From positions 17,864,969 to 17,928,968 of the forward strand of contig CM033752.1 of assembly GCA_019671005.1 (NCBI GenBank): 64,000 bases of DNA, read 5' to 3'. Origin of the DNA: Hibiscus mutabilis (taxonomy: Eukaryota > Streptophyta > Magnoliopsida > Malvales > Malvaceae). The notes below the pieces were generated by a model, which was not told where the DNA came from, searched no databases, and saw only the letters and a program-made list of their open reading frames with translations. Shown one piece after another: positions 23,590 to 35,922 of this stretch. The position numbers and the translations under genes are program-made. Within the stretch, counting starts at the first letter, position 1; every line of letters starts with the position of its first letter.

Positions 23590-25695
23590 AAACCGAGCTG
23601 GTATAAAGCTGGCCCTTTGAGCTGAGCCAGCCACCTTCGTTACCGTTGACTTGCGTTGACCATTGACCGACATTGACTTTTTGGGAGGGACCCTACTTGC
23701 AGGTTTCTCGATGTTTTGAGTCCATTGGCGCAATCCGTTTTGCAAAATTCAAATCCGATAAGCTATTTTTACGCATTTGTCCTTGTGGATTAGTTAGTGA
23801 ATGAGGTTAAGTAATAATTGTGGTATTCGTATAATTATAATGATTGTTCGGGCTCGAATACCGAATCAAGTTAATTGCTTGAGGAGCTCGAGTAAGTATT
23901 TATTGTTAATTGCTTAAGGCTAGTACACCTCAAACTCCTAATGCTTCATGAGCATCATAAATGTGATTGCTTTGCAAGTTAGTATATGAAAAATAGGTGG
24001 ACGATGAATATGTATATTGTGGAGACCGATAGTATGAGATTGATACCTGTGTGAGGCATGATGATGTTGTGAAAATGAATTGACTCGTATAGACTTAAAG
24101 ATCGTATATGGTTGTTCAGACATTCGTATATCCATGTGATGCTTGTTTGAGTTGTATGTTGTGTTGATTGGGTGATAGAGTATGTATATTGTTGTATTCG
24201 ATGAAAATTGTGTGTAAGGGATAGATAATGGTAATATTCGAATAAATGGTCATAAAGCTGGCAATTAATATTAATTGATTAAATGCGTTAGTAAAAAACC
24301 TAATAATTTTCATAAGCTTTAGGGGTCAAGTAAGCGCTATAAAATCATAATTCAAGAAAATGGTGCAAACTTGTGTATAGGGTATCGGTACGAGCTTTGA
24401 CCATATTGGTACGCGATTAGGGGTCATATTGGTACAGGTCGACCAGTACTGATACTTGTGGAAATTAAGGATTTCCAATAAACTATACCAGTATTGGTAC
24501 GTGTGTGAGTATCAGTACCCAGGGTACCGTATTAATACTTATGTTTGAGTATCGGTACCTACTGAAGGGAAAAAATCTATAATACTAATAAAAAGATAGA
24601 AATTTTCGTGGGTTACTAATGGGATAATATAGGTTAATAAAGATAATTAATAAGGATGATTAATGTAAACTTTCATAATATGTTAACAAGTTGGTAAACT
24701 GAGAATGGGTGACTTAATAATTGATAAAACCCATATAGTATAGTAATCATGTAAATGCTATGTGGTAATTGTGTCCATACTGTGTGGTATTTAGACACTT
24801 GTTTGGTTGATTTACGTTTGATTGAAGGGATCTGAATACCCAAGGAGAAAGTGTTACAACACCATGGCTAGAGATATCGAATGTACATTCCTGAAGCTGT
24901 ATGGCACTAGGTTTCATTTGAATATGCTCGACGAGAGATTTCGAGCATGGGTGTAAGTTCCCGAAGCTGTGTGGTACTAGGCCTCACCCAAAGAGTGTAC
25001 ACTCCTGAAGTTGTGTGGCATTGAGTCTCACTTAGAGTGTTTGTTCCTGAAGCTATGTGGCACTGAGCCTCATTCCAAGTTTATGGGATGACTTTGTGTG
25101 GATTTGCTCAGATGATCTGCTGAGATCTCGAGTATGGTTGGGCCTTGTGTGCCATGTATGATGTTTTTCTATGTTGAGAGCATGTGTTTAGATGACTAGT
25201 GGTAACGTCACGTATTTATTTATCTCCCATCATTGCTCGTACTAGCTTGCATGCTTATGTTTATGATTAGCATGAAGTATAATAGAGTAGATGTATACTA
25301 TTGACCTTTGTAAGCTCAACTCTCAAAATTGTTGTTTCTTACGTAGGTTGATCGCTAGATCGCGGGATCGATGAGCACTATGATACTGGATTATAGCATA
25401 TAGTAATCTCTAGAGTACGATACTTGTGTTTAGTGGGCTATGTATTCATAGAACCTTACGTGTTGGAGTCTGTAATCCTTATTTCTAAAATTGTATTAAT
25501 CAAATCGAATGTTCAAATGTTTTAAATTTAAATTAGAGCTGATTTACACCATTTTGATAATTTATCTATATTTTCAACTGTTAGCTTTAAATGTTTTTGA
25601 GAAATACCTTGTTGGGCTAAACCCAGTTTGAGAAATTTTATAGTTTTTGGTTAAGCTTGAGGTCCAAATGTGATATCCGGGTCGAGGATGTTAAA
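23590..25695 (+). mobile_element. 5' LTR of Ty3/gypsy (Tekay/Del-like), left-truncated
   Basis: Aligns with the 3' LTR (29,640-31,216 and 34,663-35,197) from the AGGGACCCTAC region to the terminal GGGTCGAGGATGTTAAA. The first about 600 bases present in the 3' LTR are missing. Holds a TTGAC cluster (23,646-23,678), a GGTAC motif cluster (24,385-24,555) and tandem CTGAAG-TGTGGCACT-CCTCA repeats (24,890-25,080). Confidence 0.8.
23646..23678 (+). promoter_or_regulatory. Cluster of four W-box (TTGACC/T) elements in LTR
   Basis: TTGACT 23,646; TTGACC 23,656; TTGACC 23,663; TTGACT 23,673. TTGAC(C/T) is the WRKY-binding W box. The 3' LTR keeps three TTGAC(C/A) at 29,696, 29,722 and 29,729. A role in stress-induced LTR transcription is an inference. 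Confidence 0.45.
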
Positions 25696-25699
25696 ACAG

Positions 25700-25711
25700 T
25701 GGTATTAGAGC
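25700..25711 (+). other. Primer binding site (initiator tRNA-Met type), one mutation
   Basis: TGGTATTAGAGC, one C-to-T change from TGGTATCAGAGC, four bases after the 5' LTR end. Confidence 0.85.
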
Positions 25712-28700
25712 TTACATTTAGCTGGTTCTAGAAAACCCTAGGGTGGCATAGGTGTTTTAGTAAGGTGTCTAGTGAATACAAGACCTTAAATTAAGTTCAT
25801 ATTCCTTAATACTAAAATCATGATGGTACGTCTAATGTTGTAACGTTAAGACGGTTACAATCATGGCCAAAAAGACCAAGTTAAGCGTTCAGATGCTTTA
25901 GGGGGAAATCTAAGGGCGAGGTCGATCCGTATTGTTGAGATACGAGTTAGTTGAATGATGCCAAAGTCGAGGGTATGACCTCCTCATGCCACTTGAATGG
26001 TGTCTTCGTTGAGTGTTGTAGACACTTTGAAGCCTTCAAATGCGTCATGAGAGTTTGTTGCAAAGAATCTTCATCGTTATATGTGAATAATGTTTGTGAC
26101 ATGGGTATAGATAACCCACTTCTGAAATCGATCAGTGGATGCACGTTACTTGAAAGACCCTTTGTTTGCTTAAAAAGTGAGTCTCCTTGATACTTGGGAA
26201 GTATCATTGTCATTTTTAAAGGTATTTCTCAGAGATAGTGGATTCGGGATCCAGTAGTTCATTAGAGTATGGCTGAAGTTAGACGTTCTACAAGTTTGAG
26301 AAAGAGCTACCTTCTTGGGAGTTGTTGTACCTTGGAAATTGTTTTGGTTATTCAAGCGTGATGATAGCCAATAATGTTGATTGCGGGCTCGAGACTCTGA
26401 GACCTCGAGGGAGCCCAACCTTTGGTAATGAGAATGTTGCACCATTGCCCTACTACTGTGATCTTTTTAGTGGTTGTTTAGATAATGGTACAATGGGGTT
26501 TTGAAACATGTTTAATAGTTGGGCAGATGTTAATGTGTGTAGTTCAATGCTCAAGAGCTTTCAGACTCTCAAAGTGTTTGTTTATGCTTTTTGGAAGAGT
26601 CGTCAAGACTTTCCCCTATCAAGAACATGAGTGGATGTTGACATTAGGCCGAGTTGGACGTCGGTGCCCATCACCCTTGTCGGATGATACCAACCCAGTT
26701 AAGAGAGTTAGAGATTTAGTTGTGGAGGTAAAACTTGAACGAGGTTTATTTTGTCTGAGTGTTTTGCCCAATGGAGAACCGAGTTTGTTCGGTAGTAAGA
26801 AGTTGGTTCATTGAGGTGATGCTTAAACTGTTGATAGTTTGTTAAGTGACAATGAAGGGTCGTTATGTGTTTCCTAAGGTGGATGACTTGTTTAACAGAT
26901 TGTGAATTACCCATATGTTTTTCTGGGATTGGTTTGAGAATGAGATGGTTACGATTAAAGTGTTACAGGCTAGGAGTTTCGAAATGGATTTTGAAATAAT
27001 GATTTCTCTTTAGGGAGTGTCATCGTAAAGTTGATGTCTATAGTGACGTTTAAGGTGTTTCACGATGATAGGGTAGGGGTTGCTGTGTTGTCCCCCAAAT
27101 TTATGTTTGATGTTTTCTATAACACGTGTGAATGTATATGAAATATGGAAATATAAGCGTTGACAAGATAATGACCTTACGTGTGGGAGAGGTTAGTCAC
27201 CGTGTAATCAGTTAAGGAAGAAAGGGTTGACGCTTTGTAAATGTTTTTGTTTTGCATCACCGTTTTTTTTAAAGAAGCAAGGGAACATTGATGGAGATTC
27301 GAGTTGCATGAGACTGTTTTGTTGTGACAGTGGTGCTGACTCAATTAAAGTCGAGTAAGGTTTTGAGATCTTCAATGATGTTTTGTTGTTTTGTCATGAC
27401 TACATTTAGTGCAAGATGAGGAAAGGGTGTGCTTACCCCAACAATGAGAAATTTGGGTCCTTGATCTTTATGAAATTTGAGATTTGGACAACAACGTGAG
27501 TTAAAGTGGTTGAGAACTGATGATTGTGTGTTTGATCACCACTTAAGTAAAGTGAACTTGATAAGTGAGAAATCGCGTGGAGTTAGTTCGGGTTAGAGTA
27601 TCATGCAGCCCATGTGGGGCGATCAAGGATCGCAAGTGATAGTCGTGTAAATGAGTACTGATGCTAGCTCAATACGGTAACGATACTCGATTCATCTAGT
27701 GTCAGTATTGATTAGTCAATATAGGTACCCATGTGTTTTGTTGGTTAAGCACCGAGTGAGGATTGGGTAAATTTGGAAGCCATGAGAAGTAGCGTTTGAT
27801 TGTAATTAAAAGAATACAATGTTGTGATTGAATTTAGGTTCAATGGTTTCTGATGGACTTCGAGATCTTATTGTGGGTGCTTTAGAGAGAAAGATATCAA
27901 GACAAGAGATTCCTCATATATAGTATAGTGTTCAGTATATGGTGAAATTTGAGAGTGACAGTTTGTACCAAGCTTTTGTCGCGTGTTTTGAGAGACAATG
28001 TGGCGTCATGTGTTTGAGATTGTGATAAGTTTTTTACTTGCCATTGGTTGGTAGTCAAACATTGAATTTCTCAGAGTTGTTGTGATGTTTCGATATTCAT
28101 CAGTAGAAGTTAAATAGATGACTTATGAGTGCACAATTTCGTTGAGATTACATTGAGTAATAATATAGTCATTAGTAGGTACCGTTTGATATTTTTGGCA
28201 AAGGTAAGATCCATATAAAAAGTTTGCTTGGTTTGTTTGTGGGTTTGGTTGTACGACACTGTAATGTGTACATATTACCTCTTGACATGAGATTTGAGGT
28301 CTGTGATGGAACCCTATCCTTTAGTGAGATTTCATGTGATTAAATATCTGAGTGAAGGTACATATGACATGATTTTAGACACATTTTGGGGTTAAAGTGT
28401 AAGACTCTTGCGTGAACCGAGTTAGTGGGAGCTACGTTAGTTGCCGATATGAGTTATCATGTCGAGTTTAAGATAAGTACTTGAGGCGAGTTGAGACGTC
28501 ATTTATTTTTATAAGTCTTTCACCGAGCAAGCAATGTTTTAGATATGGGATGACATTAGAGTTAGAGTCTCCTTTAGGGAGTCACCACGAGAGGAATTAT
28601 TTTATTTTGGATGCAATGGCTTTTTAACATCCTAATCTTTTTAGATAGAACGTTGTTGTGGAAGGATGCTTTGTGCAACAATCTTTTGGGTTCTACATCA

Positions 28701-28965
28701 TAAGTTAAGTTTCTTTGATGATATATTAGTGTGACAATTTTTTTAGGGTACCGTTTGGTTTTACTTGTCATATATAATGTACCGAGCGAAGATGGATTCC
28801 TTCTAAGAGAAAGTATCAGTGGAGATTATGTTTGTATTAGAAGACAAGGGTTATAATTGACAAGTGTTGTGAAAGATTAGAGTAGCACAAAGGGATATGT
28901 TTGAGAATGTTGGAGAGTTATAAAAGATTTTAGCATCTTTTCTGGTTTACCGATATAAATTTTAA
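25712..28965 (+). pseudogene. Eroded gag-pol region of the Tekay/Del-like element
   Basis: 3.25 kb between PBS and PPT, against a usual 5-6 kb. I cannot assign protease, RT or integrase motifs with confidence. Short open stretches (25,951-26,190; 26,322-26,814) show no clear domain. The sequence is rich in TAG/TGA and TG/CA dinucleotides, as expected from long-term deamination of methylated cytosine. Called a gag-pol remnant only because of its place between PBS, PPT and matching LTRs. Confidence 0.6.
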
Positions 28966-28993
28966 GGACGAAATTTTTTAAGGTGGGGAGAGT
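28966..28993 (+). other. Polypurine tract of the Tekay/Del-like element
   Basis: AGGACGAAATTTTTTAAGG then TGGGGAGAGT immediately before the LTR start TGTAACAACCC. Same layout as on the minus strand at 10,093-10,130. Confidence 0.85.
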
Positions 28994-31211
28994 TGTAACA
29001 ACCCAAACGTTGGCTTAGCGAATCGGGTCTCGGACCCGGGTATTGGGCCATTATGTTGGGAGCCCAATTAAGAAAATTGGACATGGACTTTGTGGCAAAG
29101 AAAAAGAAGAGAATGTGAGAATTTATTAAATTTTTTTATCCAAGTTGGATGAAGGGGTTTTGAAATTAAAAATGGGTGTAGGTAGTGAAAAAGAGGAAAA
29201 AAGATAGAAGATTTATATTTTGAAAGAGGGAGAAAAATGAGGTGGGGGTTTGGACCCCGATCTACCACATCCGAGCCACCATTATAGACACCACCACCAT
29301 CATTGGATAGAGCTCGCCAAGATGCATCCGCCAATGGTTACCATACCACCGCGTCACTCACCCGAGTAGGAGGGATAAAGAACAAAAAATGTTCAAGCGC
29401 CATCTTTCATCGTCTGTCATCGTGAGCCGTTACCACTGTTAGACTCACTAATCGAATACAAAGCCAGTCTAGAGCTCGCCAGTGGTGTATGGTCACACGT
29501 GCCATCGCCTGCGTGTGGGCATGCTCCAGCAACTGAAGGGGGTTATCCAACCAGCTAGGCCGAGCTAGTTAGGCCAAGCCGCTGGGCCAACCACCAAGCT
29601 TGTCTGTTGAGCATACCCAAGCCAAGGAACTGAGTCGGTCCATCAAGCCAGACCTTCAAGCTGAACCGAGCCATTCGCCAGTCGTCGCGCTGTCGTTGAC
29701 CACCGTTGTCGTTAACCGGCGTTGACCGTTGACATATGTTGATTTTTTCCAGAGGACCCTACATAGGGGTTTATCAACATTTTGATCCCGTTGGCGTAGT
29801 CCGTTTCATCAAATTCTATCACAGTAAGCTTTTTATGTGTTTAACCTTGTAAATTAGTTAATGGATGGGGTTAAGTAATATTATGGTATTCATATAATTA
29901 TGAGGTTTGTTCAGGCTCAAATACAGGATCAAGAGAAGCATTTGAGGAGCTCAAGTAAGGATTTATCATTAATCGCTTAAGGTTAGTACACCTCAAACTC
30001 ATAATGCTTCATGAGCATCATAAATGCGATTACTTTGCATGTTAGTATCTACAAAATAGGTAGACAATGAATATGCATGTCGTAGAGACTGATAGTATGA
30101 GATTGATATCTGTGTGAGGCATGATGATGTTGTGAATATGAATTGGCTCGTACAGACTTGACAATCGTATGTGGTTGTTCAGACATTCGTATATTTTTTG
30201 TGATGCTTGTTTAAGTTATGTTTTGTGATGATTGGGTGCTAGAGTATGGATATTGATGTATTCGATAAAAAATGTGTGTAAGTGATAAATAATGGTAATA
30301 TTCTAATAAATGGTCATGAAGCCGGTAATTAATATTAATTCATTAAATGCGTTAGTAAACAAACCCTAATGACTTTTATAAGTTTTAAGGATCAAGTAAG
30401 CATTGTAAAATCGTAATTCAAGGAAATGGTACGAACTTGTGTATAGGGTATCTGTATGAGCTTTGGCCATACCGATACGTGATTGAGGATCATTGGTACG
30501 GATCGTCCCTTACTGGTACTTGTGGAAATTAAGGATTTCTAATAAGCCATACCAGTATCAGTACGCGTTTGAGTATCGGTACCTAGGGATATCGTATCGA
30601 TTCTCGTGTTCGAGTATCAGTACCCACTAAACAAAATAATCTATAATTCTAATAAAAAGATGGAAATTTTTGTGAGTTAATAATGAGATAATATGGGTTA
30701 ATAAAGATAATTAATGAGGATGATTAATGTACACTTGCATAATATATTAACAAGTTGGTAAACAGAGAATGGGTGGTTTGATAATTGATAGAAATCATAG
30801 AGTGTGGTAATCATGTAAATGTTGTGTGGTAATCGTATCCATGTTGTGTGTTGTTTGGACACCTACTTGGTTGAGTTACCTTTGATTGATAGGATCTAGA
30901 TACCTAAGGAGAAAATGTTACAACACCATGTTTAGATATGCCGAATGTACGTTCCTGAAGTTGTGTGGCACTAGGTTTCATTCGAAGATGCTGGACGAGA
31001 GACTTTGAGATGTGTGCATCTTCCCAAAGTTGTGTGGCACCAGGCCTCACCCAAAGAGTGTACGTTCTCGAAGTTGTGTGGCATTGGGTCTCACTCATAG
31101 TGTAGGTTCCCGAATCTCTGTGGCACTAGGCCTCACTCTAGGTTTGTGGGATGACTTGTGTATTCTTGCAAGGATGATCTGGTGAGATTCTGAGTATTGT
31201 TGGGCCTTGTG

Positions 31212-31216
31212 TGCCA
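31212..31216. repeat. Target site duplication TGCCA (left)
   Basis: TGCCA before the nested LTR, repeated at 34,658-34,662. The 5' LTR has the uninterrupted site GTGTGCCATGTATGATG at about 25,147. Confidence 0.9.
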
Positions 31217-34200
31217 TGTAACACCCCAGTTTTGGGCCTAGCAGTTTTGAGGTTTGTTAGACGGTCCAGTGGACCAGGTAAGAGATTCGAGTCGAGTTCG
31301 GGAATAAATATTTTTGAGTAAGATAAAAATATGGGGAAATGGTTAAAATCATATTTAAATATATGAAAAATATTGGTGAAATCAATTTTGGAAAATGTGA
31401 TTTGGAAGGGTGACATTTTGGTTAGTGACTAAAATGTAATTTTTGTAAACTATTTTTAAAGGAGACTAAATTGTAAATGATCAAATTCTTAGAATACTTA
31501 AGGAGCTATTTTACCAAGTTTTGCTGGTGATTTCTCCTTTCAATTAAGACATTTTTAACATTTGTTTTTAAAGATAATTAAAAGGGATTTTTTGATATTA
31601 AAGTTAGTTGGTTTTAAAGAATTTGACGTAAACTTTTCTCTTAACTTTTCTTTCTACCTCTTTTCTGCCAAACACTCTTGTTTTCATCAAAATCCTGAGG
31701 TGAGAGATCTTTTTACTTGGATTCTTGATTGGCAATTGCTTCTTTACCTTTGATTTACAAAACCTCATTGAAATCTTGTGTTTTCTTAGCTTTAATCAAT
31801 CAATTGAGGGAGAAATCACACAATAGAGGTAAGGTTTGTTCTTCTCCTCTATTTATGGTTCTTTATTAATATTCCCAAGTATTTGATCCTTGATTTGTTA
31901 TTTATAATCTAATTTTATGTTTTTTATAGTGAATAATTGATTTAATTGGGTTTAATTGATGAAATTATGGAAGATTCATATTGGATCTATTTTCCAATAC
32001 TGAGTATTTATTTTAAATATATTTTGGATGATTTATAGTGTTGATAAGTTGTTTTTAACATTGGAATCCTGAAACTCCTTGAATCCTTGATTATTAAGTT
32101 GTTAGATTTGTGTTTTTGTGGAGTTGTGGTGGCTAAATAGTTGCTGGAAGTTTAAGGATGATGTAATCCTATTTTTAGATGTTAATTGATGTTAAATGAA
32201 GTGTTATATTGATAGTTTGTGGCTAGGTTGTGCTTGGAAAGTGTTAGATGATGATTTCGGTTGTTGTGGATTGGTAATTGTGAAAGGATTGTGAGGTTTT
32301 GCAAGGAATTGTTATTGCGGTGTTTTGAATGCATTGAGATGCATTAATCCTCTGTTGTAATGTGGTTAAAATAGGGGAGGTCGATCTGGAAGCGATCGGT
32401 GAAGCTTTGGAGTCTTCCAACGCTTGATTTCGTATCGGCGAATTGAGGTTTCGCGTATCGGTGAGTGAGAACCTGGATTTCAGCTTTAAAATGGTTTAAA
32501 GGTGGTTTATGGGAGTTTAAACTGAGATTGAAACGGTTTAAACTCAAAAGTAAGTATAATGTGGTTTTTTCTCTCGATTGTGCTATTGTAAAATGGTTTT
32601 ATGCACTTGTTTTGATTTACATTATACCTATTGTTTAAGCATGTTTTAAAGTATGTGAGATACTATTTTTGATCATGAAATGATGATGGATGCACATGGT
32701 AAGTGATCTGTGAAGTATATGGTTTATACTTGTGTTTTAAGCATGTGTTGCTGCTTGGGTAATGATTTGGTTTAAATGCTTATGAAAATAGTGAGGTAAA
32801 TGGTAAATGGTGAATTATATTGGCAAGAGATGTAGTTTAAAAATGTTATCGGATATAGTTGGCCAACCATAGGATTGATAGTGCACTATAATAAGTCGCC
32901 TTGGATGTTGAGGGGTTTTATACGATGTACCGAATAGTCCATCCAAGTACCCTAACGGCCGAGGGGTATATGGTATCGTAAACTCCCGTTAGTAGGTTAA
33001 GCATCTAACTGAGGGTTGGAGTTGGTGTCCCCGTCGGTTATAAAGTGTACCTGGTTGTAATTTACCGCGATTGTGATTGTATTGCTATTCCGGTTGAGAT
33101 GACTTGAAGTGTTGCGACGACACTTGTTTGAATCCGTGTATCCGATGAACTATTTTTGGTAAAGGAACTTGGTTATGATCACTTGTAAGCCAATATAATT
33201 GTTATTGTATCATTGAAAGGTTTATGTTGTATAATATGATTTATACATGTTTACTCTTTAAGTTTTGCACATGGTTGTTATGCATAGGAAGGCTTAAATT
33301 GAGGTTTAGCAATGGGATTTGCTGTTGGTTAATAATACATGTTACATATAGTTTAATATGTTGGTTTTTAAAGATGTTAAGTGCATGGTTTTAAAGGCAT
33401 GATGGTTTTAATGTTGTCTAAAAATGGATTGAAATAAGAATTTCAATGTGTTGTTGAGAAATGGTTTTTAAATGCATTGATGGTGTCTTGTTTTGAGCAC
33501 TCCTCACTAAGCCTAGTGTACTTACGCTCTCTTTGTCCATCAATGCAGAGAATTAAAGTTTGGAAGGCAGCGGGAAGCAAAGGATCGACAAAGACTTGAT
33601 ACCAAAAGTATGTTTTTAAGTTAGACTATAAGCAATAAGGGCAATGGGGTTTCCATTGTTGTTATGGGAGATGTTTTGTTAAACTCCCTGGTTGAGCAAT
33701 TTTGTTTGCTGCTCATGGTTTGTAAATGGCCATTTTGGATTGTTTGTGGTGATGGTTTGAGGTTTCATGCTTTGCTTGTTTGAATTCTAGGACGCATGCC
33801 TCTAGATTTACCTTTGATGCATGATGACATGTTTTGATGTTGAAACTTGGATGTTTTGTTGTGGCATGACTCTTAAATGTGTTGGATGTATGTTAGAAGC
33901 ATGCTAAGGTGTTTTGGTATGTTCAAAAGCATGTTAAACAAGTAAAAGAGGACATTTCAGGTCCAGACGTACTAGTGCAGGTGTCCCTATTTCGGTACGA
34001 GTAAGCCATTTCAGGCTTAGCGTACCGGTACGCGGGCAGGCGTTTTGGTACGGGTTTAGGCAAATTTGGCCAGTGTTTCGGTACGCAGGGAGCTGTTTCG
34101 GTATGGTACAGTATTTTCATAAATGGTGTTTCGATACGCGGGGGCGTATTAAAACAAATTTTGGCTACTAGAATCTGGGGTTTTAAAATTAGCAATACTG

Positions 34201-34657
34201 TACCAATACATCGGTACGTGTATCGATACGGTTACCGTTAATTCGATTATTTGAGTACCTTAAAGTTCTGTTTTCTTTCGTTTTAGTCCATGTATGTTGT
34301 GGATGCAATTGCATGAGTATGGATGATTGCTTTGAGCTGAGTTTGGACTTGAGTGCATGAAATTGAATTAATTGAAGGTTGGTAATATAAAAATGAGCTA
34401 AGTCCCTAAGGTTTTTCGAAATTGCAATTTGGTCCCTAAATTACAATTGTGTTCAATTGGATGTCAAATCGATGCCCGATTGAGTTGAGCTTTCACCGAT
34501 GATCAATATGTACATGTAGGATGATAATTGTGCATCTAGAAAAGATAAAAGAAAAAAATGGGTGTGTTTCGGGTTTTATCTTCATGGTTTACTTTGGTAA
34601 ACCTAATGTAGCTCGCTCGGTTCGGTCTTGCGACTAGGCCGGGTCGAGGGGGTTACA
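31217..34657 (+). mobile_element. Nested solo LTR (3.44 kb), Ty3/gypsy
   Basis: TGTAACACCCCAGTTTTGGG ... GGTCGAGGGGGTTACA, flanked by exact 5-bp TGCCA duplications. Plus orientation is inferred from the GGGTCGAGGG(G/T)GTTACA end shared with the host LTR. No internal domain, PBS or PPT. It carries its own cluster of TCGGTACG-type motifs at 33,965-34,230. Confidence 0.88.
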
Positions 34658-34662
34658 TGCCA
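34658..34662. repeat. Target site duplication TGCCA (right)
   Basis: Second copy; the host LTR resumes with TGCCATGTATGATATT. Confidence 0.9.
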
Positions 34663-35197
34663 TGTATGATATTTTGCTATGTTGAGAGCATGTGTTTAGG
34701 CGACTAGTGGTAGCGCCACGTGTTTATTTATCTCTCATGATTGCTCATACTAACTTTCATGCTTATGTTTATGATTAGCATGAAGTATAGTAAAGTAGAT
34801 GTGTACAACTGAGCTTTGTAAGCTCAGCACTTGAATCGTTGTTTTCGTGCATAGGTTGATTGTTGATCGCGGGATCGAGGAGCACTATCGGTACGGGATT
34901 TTAGCATGTGGTGATCTCTAGAGTACGGTACTTGTGTTTGTGGGCTATGTATTCATAGGACCTTACGTGTTGGAGTTTGTAATTCTTATTTCTGAAATTG
35001 TATTAATCAAATCGAATGTTCAAATTTTTTAAATTTAAATTAGAGCTCCTTTGTACTATTTTGATAATTTATCTATATTTTCAACTGTTAGATTTAAATG
35101 TTTTTGAGAAATACCTTGTTGGGACAGTTTGAGAAATTTTATGATTTTTGGTTTGGGCTTGAGGCCCAAATGTGACATGCGGGTCGAGGGTGTTACA

Positions 35198-35807
35198 TGT
35201 GTGGTGGTTGCTCATTCCATCCATTAACTATGAGGTTAGGGGATTGATCCCTATTCATGGAAATGAAATATATTTTTATAGTAAGTCATTTACCTCTTAG
35301 TGAAAACATCCACGGTGAGATGATTAGTCACTCTATTGACAGTGGATACTTTGGTTCAAACCAGAAAATATTATTGATTCACTGAATCTAGCTGGTGTAA
35401 GATCGGAGATAGACCGATGGGTTGGAGGGGGCAGTCGTCTACCTGAAAATTTAAATTATTATATAATTTAAATTTTTTTACATATTTTTATTATAAATAT
35501 ATTTTTGTCTTAAAAGATTTTAGGGGTTCACCCTAACAAAAAGTCTTGCATCGGTCCTGTATAAAATAGATGATTTAAGTCCGATGAAGTAATAGAGTAG
35601 CCCCAGGTGTTTAGGGTTACATGAGATTTCCCAAGTGAGAAGTTTTGTTTTCCCTTGGTTTTCTACATGTTCAGGATTGGATGTTTCACTTTCACCGCCC
35701 CACTCCGGAAAAGCAAAGCAAAAGCTGCACCAAAAATGTAAAATATATAAAAGGGAGAAAGCAAACCGAAAGCGCTCATGTTGCAAGCAACTTGCCTTTT
35801 TCACGTC
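35198..35807. other. Upstream region of the DUF761 gene
   Basis: Starts at the end of the gypsy 3' LTR. AT-rich around 35,450-35,520, then unique-looking sequence. No element boundary or ORF supported; likely the gene promoter, with a retrotransposon ending about 725 bp upstream of the ATG. Confidence 0.45.
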
Positions 35808-35816
35808 TATATAAAT
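35808..35816 (+). promoter_or_regulatory. TATA box of the DUF761 gene
   Basis: TATATAAAT, 107 bases upstream of the ATG, leaving room for a 5' UTR of about 75-80 bases. Confidence 0.6.
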
Positions 35817-35922
35817 CCATCAAATGCTCAACTTTTTCGGAGAAAATTAATGCATTACTGATTTGCAGTTAGCATCTATTCATCATCTACTGATTTGCGA
35901 ATTCTGATATCCGTAACTAATT

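Larger units (their letters stand above)
28994..35197 (+). mobile_element. 3' LTR of Tekay/Del-like gypsy, split by a nested solo LTR
   Basis: Starts TGTAACAACCCAAACG and ends GGGTCGAGGGTGTTACA. Excluding the insert at 31,217-34,657 and one duplication copy the LTR is about 2.75 kb. It repeats the regulatory layout of the 5' LTR: TTGAC cluster 29,696-29,734, GGTAC cluster 30,445-30,625 and tandem repeats 30,945-31,140. Differences from the 5' LTR are numerous, so the insertion is old. Confidence 0.85.

Noticed and set aside
25951..26814. Several frames on both strands suggesting a gene
   Set aside because: Between PBS and PPT of a gypsy element with no conserved motif; treated as an eroded internal region.
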